A stretch of DNA of 64,000 nucleotides from Clostridia bacterium (GTDB lineage Bacteria; Bacillota; Clostridia; Christensenellales; Aristaeellaceae), in the NCBI GenBank assembly GCA_017470145.1, contig JAFUFB010000020.1:1-64000 (forward strand). The letters run 5' to 3'. Below are positions 59,703 to 64,000 of the stretch, one piece after another (the first letter of the stretch is position 1; each line of letters starts with the position of its first letter). The notes below the pieces were generated by a model, which did not search any database, had not been told where the DNA came from, and worked only from the letters and a program-made list of their open reading frames with translations. A program made the position numbers and the translations under genes.

Positions 59703-59951
59703 TCACAGCTCCTTTACTTCGCCGCCGTTGTCCTGGAAAACCCGGGCCATTAGCGCCAGGGCGGATTGCACTTCCTCGTTCCCCTCTGAACGGATCCACA
59801 GCCCCGGGCAGGTCCGCCGCTCCGACAGGCAATCATTCAAGGCGTCCAAGTTCATGCCGTAGTATTCCGGCAAGCCCAGCAGCTTCTTCAGTGCGGCGTG
59901 AGCCTCCTGCCGGGTTTCATAGTCCGAGCCAAACAAACAGATGGTTTCCAT
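59703..59951 (-). CDS. Barstar-like protein
   Basis: The 82-residue protein has the barstar signature LPEYYGMNLDALNDCLSE (family YYGxNLDALWDCL) near residue 28, with Asn in place of the usual Trp, and a helical C-terminus. Barstar inhibits a secreted RNase of the barnase type, but no such RNase gene is in the window. The start ATG 59951 lacks a good Shine-Dalgarno and follows 6 nt after the upstream stop. Confidence 0.75.
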   Translation of the reverse strand: METICLFGSDYETRQEAHAALKKLLGLPEYYGMNLDALNDCLSERRTCPGLWIRSEGNEEVQSALALMARVFQDNGGEVKEL

Positions 59952-59957
59952 TTTGTA

Positions 59958-60332
59958 TCAAATTCCTCTCCCTGTTCTTACAGAAAACGCGATCATATAT
60001 CCGGCGAAGGCGCTCTCCACCGTGATGACCCGAGTGTCCATCGTCCGAAGCAGCCGCAGCAGGGGCACATCCACCCCCATGGAGGCCAGATACTGATACA
60101 GCAGCACCCCCATCAGCAGCGCCGCCGGGATCCACAGCAGATGAGCAAAGGGCTCCCGCAGCCGGGTGGCCCCCGCCAGGGGCAGCAGCAGCCCCAGCAT
60201 GACCCCAAGCAGCGCCCCCAGGGCCAGGCTGCCGAAGAAGGCCCCCAGGGCGGAGAACAGCGGCATTCCCAGGCACAGCAGCAGCGCCATGGCCAGGGGC
60301 AGCGCCAGCACCATCAGCTTTCGCAGGAACAT
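59958..60332 (-). CDS. Small membrane protein of unknown function
   Basis: The 124-residue protein has four hydrophobic segments (LALPLAMALLLCLGMPLFS, LGALLGVMLGLLLPLAG, LLWIPAALLMGVLLYQY and ITVESAFAGYMIAFSV). It overlaps the end of trmD by 19 nt. I see no family motif. Confidence 0.6.
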   Translation of the reverse strand: MFLRKLMVLALPLAMALLLCLGMPLFSALGAFFGSLALGALLGVMLGLLLPLAGATRLREPFAHLLWIPAALLMGVLLYQYLASMGVDVPLLRLLRTMDTRVITVESAFAGYMIAFSVRTGRGI

Positions 60333-61057
60333 GCTTCCCTCAACTCCTTCAGCGTTTTTTCATCCTCCCGGCTCAGCTGGGCTTTCTCCAACAGGTCCGG
60401 CCGGAAGCGCAAGGTGGCCCGCAAGCTCTCCCGCCGGCGCCAGGCTTGTATTTTGGCGTGATCCCCGTTCAGCAGCACCTCTGGCACCTGCCGTCCCTGC
60501 CATTCCCGGGGCCGGGTATACTGGGGGTATTCCAGCAGCCCGTCGGAGAAGGATTCCTCCTCCGGACTCTCCGCGCTACCCAGCACTCCGGGGATGAACC
60601 GGGCCACGCAGTCCGTCAGCACCATGGCCGCCAGCTCGCCCCCGGTGAGGATATAGTCCCCGATGCTGATCTCCTCGTCCACGCAGGCGTCCAGAGCCCG
60701 CTGGTCCACCCCCTCGTAATGGCCGCAGAGGAGAATCAGCTCCTGCTCCTGGGCCAGGGCTCGTGCCTTGGCGGTGGTCAGGGTAGCGCCCCGGGGACCC
60801 AAGTAGATCCGCCGGCCCTGGAAATGCTCCCCCATGGCGAAGGCCATGGCGTCGTGAATGGGCTGGGCCAGCATCACCATGCCCGCCCCGCCGCCGAAGG
60901 GATAATCGTCCGTGTTCTTGTGCTTCCGGTCCGAGAAGGGGCGAATGTCGATGACGGAGACCTCGATCAATCCCTGGTCGATGGCCCGGCCTAAAATGCT
61001 GGCGGACAGCACGCTTTCGAACATTTCGGGGAAGATGGTCAGGATTTTAATCTTCAA
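60314..61057 (-). CDS. trmD: tRNA (guanine37-N1)-methyltransferase
   Basis: The 247-residue enzyme methylates G37 of tRNA to prevent frameshifting. LTIFPEMFESVLSASILGRA at the start, the knot motifs YLGPRGATLTTAKARALA near residue 83 and ILLCGHYEGVDQRA near 107, and GDYILTGGELAAMV near 130 are diagnostic. Its start overlaps the rimM stop by 11 nt. Confidence 0.95.
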   Translation of the reverse strand: MKIKILTIFPEMFESVLSASILGRAIDQGLIEVSVIDIRPFSDRKHKNTDDYPFGGGAGMVMLAQPIHDAMAFAMGEHFQGRRIYLGPRGATLTTAKARALAQEQELILLCGHYEGVDQRALDACVDEEISIGDYILTGGELAAMVLTDCVARFIPGVLGSAESPEEESFSDGLLEYPQYTRPREWQGRQVPEVLLNGDHAKIQAWRRRESLRATLRFRPDLLEKAQLSREDEKTLKELREACSCES

Positions 61058-61565
61058 ACACGGCCACCTCTTCTAATTTCTCCGCCGCCACCTGGATGCG
61101 CTGGTTTTCGACATCCACCTGGGGAAAAACGCTCTTCAGCGCCGGGGCCATGAAGGGCCGCTTGCCCCCGAAAACCCAGGTATCCACCGTGCCGTGCTGC
61201 AGCACCTCCGTCAGCGTGCCCAACTCCTGGCCCGCCTCGTCCACAGCCTTGCAGCCGATGAGGTCTGCGATGTACACCGCGCCCTCCTCCAGGGGGGCGG
61301 CGTGGGCCCGGTCGATGTAAAGCTTCGTCCCCCGCAGCCGCTCCACGTCCTCCGGGGATTGGCAATCTCCCAGCACCGCGTAGACAAATCCTTCGTGGAT
61401 TCGGTGCAGGTCCAGCTTCAGGGGGAGATAAGCCCCCTTCTCCTGGCGGTAGAGGGTCTGCCAGGTTTCAAAGAGGGAGATGTCCGCCGCGTAGGGCTTG
61501 ATTTTGCATTCTCCCCGCAGACCCTGGGGCTTCAGCACCTCGCCGATCATTAAATATTCTGTCAT
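61047..61565 (-). CDS. rimM: 16S rRNA maturation protein RimM
   Basis: The 172-residue protein from ATG 61565 reads EYLMIGEVLKPQGLRGECKI at the N-terminus, the standard RimM start, and has the PRC-barrel half (YIADLIGCKAVDEAGQELGT). It binds S19 and the 30S head in ribosome assembly. A longer in-frame extension to 61829 would read through the leader and is rejected. The ribosome site is GAGGAAAT. It is followed by trmD. Confidence 0.93.
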   Translation of the reverse strand: MTEYLMIGEVLKPQGLRGECKIKPYAADISLFETWQTLYRQEKGAYLPLKLDLHRIHEGFVYAVLGDCQSPEDVERLRGTKLYIDRAHAAPLEEGAVYIADLIGCKAVDEAGQELGTLTEVLQHGTVDTWVFGGKRPFMAPALKSVFPQVDVENQRIQVAAEKLEEVAVFED

Positions 61566-61594
61566 ATTTCCTCGTTCAATGGTAAAAATAGTAG

Positions 61595-61765
61595 CATCCG
61601 TGCGAAGGGATGTTTCAATCCGGGGCCCTTGGAAGATGTCGGCACTTAGGCTGTGCCGAGGGTTTGCCCGAAGGCAGAGCCTTTGTGCCGCTACGTCTGG
61701 AACGGAGGCGCGAGCCGTGCCCCGGAGGGAAACTCCCGCGCGCACCTTCGCGACGACTGCGAGAA
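61595..61765 (-). other. GC-rich structured leader or intergenic element before rimM
   Basis: Between the khpA terminator and rimM lie about 200 nt without a gene. On the minus strand GGCAC at about 61688 pairs with GTGCC at about 61642, and inside it GGCTCTGCC pairs with GGCACAGCC with one mismatch, giving a long two-part stem; GGGAGTTTCCC and CATCC...GGATG (61595-61612) are further hairpins. It could be a structured cis-regulatory RNA for rimM-trmD or a multi-copy intergenic repeat. Confidence 0.5.
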
Positions 61766-61769
61766 TGAG

Positions 61770-61807
61770 AAAAGCGGAATCCGCTTGGATCCGCGGATTC
61801 CGCTTTT
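61770..61807 (-). terminator. Strong intrinsic terminator after khpA
   Basis: AAAAGCGGAATCCGC (61770-61784) and GCGGATTCCGCTTTT (61793-61807) are perfect 15-base arms. On the minus strand the T-rich arm end continues into CTCATTCTC. It separates rpsP-khpA from rimM-trmD transcription. Confidence 0.85.
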
Positions 61808-61812
61808 GTGAT

Positions 61813-62040
61813 TTATTGGATTTCGACAAAAACGGGCTTGGCGTTTTTCGCTGTGGCCGCTTTGATCACCGTGCGGATCGCTCTGGCGATACGGCCCTGC
61901 TTGCCGATAACCTTTCCCATGTCGTCCTCCGCGACGTGCAGCTCGAGGATGATGGCCTCCGGGCCTTCCGTCTCGGTGACAGTCACCTGTTCAGGGTGTT
62001 CGACCAGGGATTGCGCCACAAATGTTAGCAATTCTTGCAT
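61813..62040 (-). CDS. khpA: KH-domain RNA-binding protein KhpA
   Basis: The 75-residue protein is a single KH domain (family YlqC): MQELLTFVAQSLVEHPEQVT, then VAEDDMGKVIGKQGRIARAI with the GxxG loop (GKQG). KhpA binds RNA and works with KhpB in cell-wall growth control in Firmicutes. It sits 50 nt behind rpsP as usual, before a strong terminator. Confidence 0.93.
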   Translation of the reverse strand: MQELLTFVAQSLVEHPEQVTVTETEGPEAIILELHVAEDDMGKVIGKQGRIARAIRTVIKAATAKNAKPVFVEIQ

Positions 62041-62089
62041 GGAGACATCCTTTCTGCCAGGCGGCTATCCGAAGGAAGGACCGGAGTCC

Positions 62090-62341
62090 TTATTTCTCCT
62101 CGATAGCGCCGGTCTTCTTCAGCAGAATGCGAACAGTGTCCGTGGGCTGCGCGCCAACGCCCAGCCAATACTTGGCGCGATCGTTGTCCACCTTGATCTC
62201 GGCGGGCTTGGTCATGGGATTGTAGTAGCCGATCTCCTCGATGAAACGGCCATCCCGGGGGCTGCGGATGTCAGCCACCACCACGCGATAGAAAGGCTTT
62301 TTCTTCATGCCCATTCTCTTCAGACGAATCTTCACTGCCAT
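62090..62341 (-). CDS. rpsP: 30S ribosomal protein S16
   Basis: The 83-residue protein starts [20 protein letters not shown] and has [20 protein letters not shown], the S16 signature. It helps 30S assembly. ATG 62341 follows AGGAGGAA. Confidence 0.96.
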   Translation of the reverse strand: MAVKIRLKRMGMKKKPFYRVVVADIRSPRDGRFIEEIGYYNPMTKPAEIKVDNDRAKYWLGVGAQPTDTVRILLKKTGAIEEK

Positions 62342-62389
62342 TGGTTGTGTTCCTCCTCATGGAATAAATTAATAATATATGATGGAAAT

Positions 62390-62549
62390 CACGTATGTAG
62401 GATGCATTACATTCTGTCTGCCCAGCACCCACAGGGGGCCGTGGGGCGAAGCCCCACCCCTAATACTTCCCCTTTCCCCCATCTGGGGGAAAAGGGGGCA
62501 GGGGGTAAAGGGGGTCCCCTACGCTGGGACAATACTACTTACATACATG
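62390..62549. mobile_element. GC-rich intergenic element with terminal inverted repeats, MITE-like
   Basis: CACGTATGTA (62390-62399) and TACATACATG (62540-62549) are inverted repeats with nine of ten pairs. Between them lie strong hairpins: TGGGGCGAAGCCCCA and TTTCCCCCATCTGGGGGAAA, and a G-rich tail. It occupies most of the ffh-rpsP gap. No coding frame is convincing, and a transposase-mobilised MITE is only one reading; a regulatory repeat is the other. Confidence 0.4.
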
Positions 62550-62574
62550 AGACCACTCAATCAAAAAATGATCC

Positions 62575-63894
62575 TCACTGGAACCTCATTCGCCCCAGTC
62601 TCCCCTTTTTCCCCTTCATATTCATCATCTGCTTCATCATCTGCTGCGCCTGCTCAAATTGACGAATCAGCTGATTCACATCCTGCACCGTGGTGCCGGA
62701 GCCCGCCGCGATCCGCTTCCTACGGGAAGCGTTCAGCAGGGAAGGATCCCGCCGCTCGGCCGGCGTCATGGAGCGAATGATGGCCTCGGGCTTCTTCATG
62801 GCGTTCTCGTCGATATCGATGTCCTTCCCGCTCATGCCGGGCAGCATGTTGATCATGCTCTTGAGGCCGATCTTCTTCACGCTCTGCATCTGCTCCAGGA
62901 AGTCCTCCAGGGTCAGCTTGTTGCTCAGCCCCTTGCGGGCGAACTTCTCCGCGTCGTGATCGTCGAAGGCTTCCACCGCCTTGTCGATCAGGGTCAGCAT
63001 ATCGCCCATGCCCAGGATGCGGCTAGCCATTCGGTCCGGATGGAAGGGCTCGATATCCGTCAGCTTTTCGCCGGTGCCACTGAACTTGATGGGCTTCCCC
63101 GTCACCGCCTTGATGCTCAGGGCCGCGCCGCCGCGAGTGTCACCGTCCAGCTTGGTCAGGATGACGCCGGTAACATCCAGCTTTTCATCGAAGGCCTTGG
63201 CCACGTTCACCGCGTCCTGACCTGTCATGGCGTCCACCGTCAGCAGGATCTCGGAGGGATGCACCGTATCCCGGATGCGCTCCAGCTCGTCCATCAGGGC
63301 TTCGTCGATATGCAGCCGGCCGGCGGTATCGATAATCAGCACGTCCCGGCCGTAATACCGGGCGTTCTCGATGGCTTCCTTTGCCGTCTGTACGGGATCC
63401 TGCGTCCCCTTTTCGAACACAGGCACACCCACCTGCTGGCCCACCACCTGCAACTGCTTGATGGCGGCGGGGCGGTAGATATCGCAGGCGGCCAGCATGG
63501 GCTTTTTCCCCTGCTTGATCAGGTACCCCGCCAGCTTGGCACACATGGTGGTTTTACCGGCACCCTGCAGGCCGCAGAGCATGAACACCGTCGGCACGGA
63601 AGAGGACCAGACCAGCCGGGCGTTGGTGGAGCCCATCAGCTCGGTCATCTCTTCCTGAACGATCTTGATCACCTGCTGGGAGGGCGTCAGGGAGGAAAGC
63701 ACCTCCTGGCCCACGCAGCGCTCGGTCACCTTCTTGATGAAATCCTTGGCGACGGCGTAATTCACGTCCGCCTCCAGCAGGGCCATCCGCACCTCGCGCA
63801 TGCCTTCCTTCACGGCCGCCTCGGTCAGCTTGCCCTTGCCTGTCATCTTCCGCAGGGCGCCCTGCAGCTTTTCACTCAAGCCCTCAAAGGCCAT
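62575..63894 (-). CDS. ffh: Signal recognition particle protein Ffh
   Basis: The 439-residue GTPase has the N domain ([20 protein letters not shown]), G1 GLQGAGKT at 109-115, [10 protein letters not shown] near 190, [14 protein letters not shown] near 246, and a Met-rich M domain at the C-terminus ([14 protein letters not shown]) that binds 4.5S RNA and signal peptides. I chose ATG 63894, just after GGAGGAAGAA. It overlaps the stop of the ylxM gene by 11 nt. Confidence 0.96.
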   Translation of the reverse strand: MAFEGLSEKLQGALRKMTGKGKLTEAAVKEGMREVRMALLEADVNYAVAKDFIKKVTERCVGQEVLSSLTPSQQVIKIVQEEMTELMGSTNARLVWSSSVPTVFMLCGLQGAGKTTMCAKLAGYLIKQGKKPMLAACDIYRPAAIKQLQVVGQQVGVPVFEKGTQDPVQTAKEAIENARYYGRDVLIIDTAGRLHIDEALMDELERIRDTVHPSEILLTVDAMTGQDAVNVAKAFDEKLDVTGVILTKLDGDTRGGAALSIKAVTGKPIKFSGTGEKLTDIEPFHPDRMASRILGMGDMLTLIDKAVEAFDDHDAEKFARKGLSNKLTLEDFLEQMQSVKKIGLKSMINMLPGMSGKDIDIDENAMKKPEAIIRSMTPAERRDPSLLNASRRKRIAAGSGTTVQDVNQLIRQFEQAQQMMKQMMNMKGKKGRLGRMRFQ

Positions 63895-64000
63895 TTTCTT
63901 CCTCCTGATCCAGGGAGAGCAGATCCTCAATCACCCGCTCCGCCCGGGCATAATCCCGCCCCCGCAGGGACAAAAGCGCTTCGTTCAATCCTTCTTCCAT
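63884..64000 (-). CDS. YlxM-like protein, C-terminal part
   Basis: The last 38 codons of a frame that leaves the window: MEEGLNEALLSLRGRDYARA, then [15 protein letters not shown]. Position and overlap with ffh point to ylxM, the small HTH protein that stimulates SRP in Gram-positive bacteria. The Met at the right edge is probably internal. Little homology can be seen in so short a piece. Confidence 0.55.
   Translation of the reverse strand: MEEGLNEALLSLRGRDYARAERVIEDLLSLDQEEENGL

Noticed and set aside
61566..61829. In-frame extension of rimM to 61829
   Set aside because: It would cross a perfect 15-bp terminator and encode unrelated basic text; RimM proteins start at the ATG chosen.

Overview
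This window looks like a chromosomal segment of an anaerobic, gut-type Clostridia (Bacillota). The placement is inferred from gene content: the ylxM-ffh-rpsP-khpA-rimM-trmD order, a FeoA-FeoB fusion with a FeoB-associated Cys-rich peptide, an HxlR-flavodoxin-nitroreductase redox cluster, DUF1848/DUF523, DUF234 ATPases, AGGAGG-type ribosome sites and consensus TTGACA/TATAAT promoters. A Christensenellales-like lineage is a guess that only a database search could confirm. I see no rRNA, CRISPR array, IS transposase or prophage module. The one tRNA found is tRNA-His(GTG).

Region 1 (about 1-34 kb) is an accessory region in visible decay. Intact genes (methyltransferase, diaminopropionate ammonia-lyase, NUDIX, PIG-L deacetylase, HxlR/flavodoxin/nitroreductases, DUF3237, secreted esterase, TetR with an ATC-hydrolase-like enzyme, flotillin, sigma/anti-sigma/vWA operon, DUF1848/DUF523, a DUF234 ATPase) alternate with about 18 truncated genes. 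Several truncated genes abut another truncated gene at a single point, as expected from deletions: methyltransferase|GNAT near 8287, Crp|Fe-S protein near 9112, msrA|YczE-like tail near 10352. One such junction appears to have made an in-frame nitroreductase-alpha/beta-hydrolase fusion (12257-14065). A 242-bp direct repeat brackets the ATC hydrolase-TetR-flotillin segment, and a 35-bp inverted repeat brackets the first DUF234 ATPase.

Region 2 (about 34-55.6 kb) is mostly intact metabolism, repair and envelope genes: thioesterase, aldo/keto reductase, the Feo ferrous-iron operon, a second DUF234 ATPase, SRAP (abasic-site protection), GNATs, a CmpB-type membrane protein, pgi, recQ, a VanY-like carboxypeptidase, apt, a double peptidoglycan-binding-domain protein, pfkA and citrate synthase. 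Convergent genes are often separated by clear hairpin terminators.

Region 3 (55.6-64 kb) is a GC-rich, leftward core block: ylxM, ffh, rpsP, khpA, a terminator and a structured leader, rimM, trmD, a membrane protein, a barstar-like protein, an MBL hydrolase, comEC and holA. Many of these overlap by a few bases. It serves SRP-dependent secretion, ribosome and tRNA maturation, DNA uptake and replication. The usual rplS after trmD is absent. The rpsP-ffh gap holds a GC-rich element with imperfect terminal inverted repeats.
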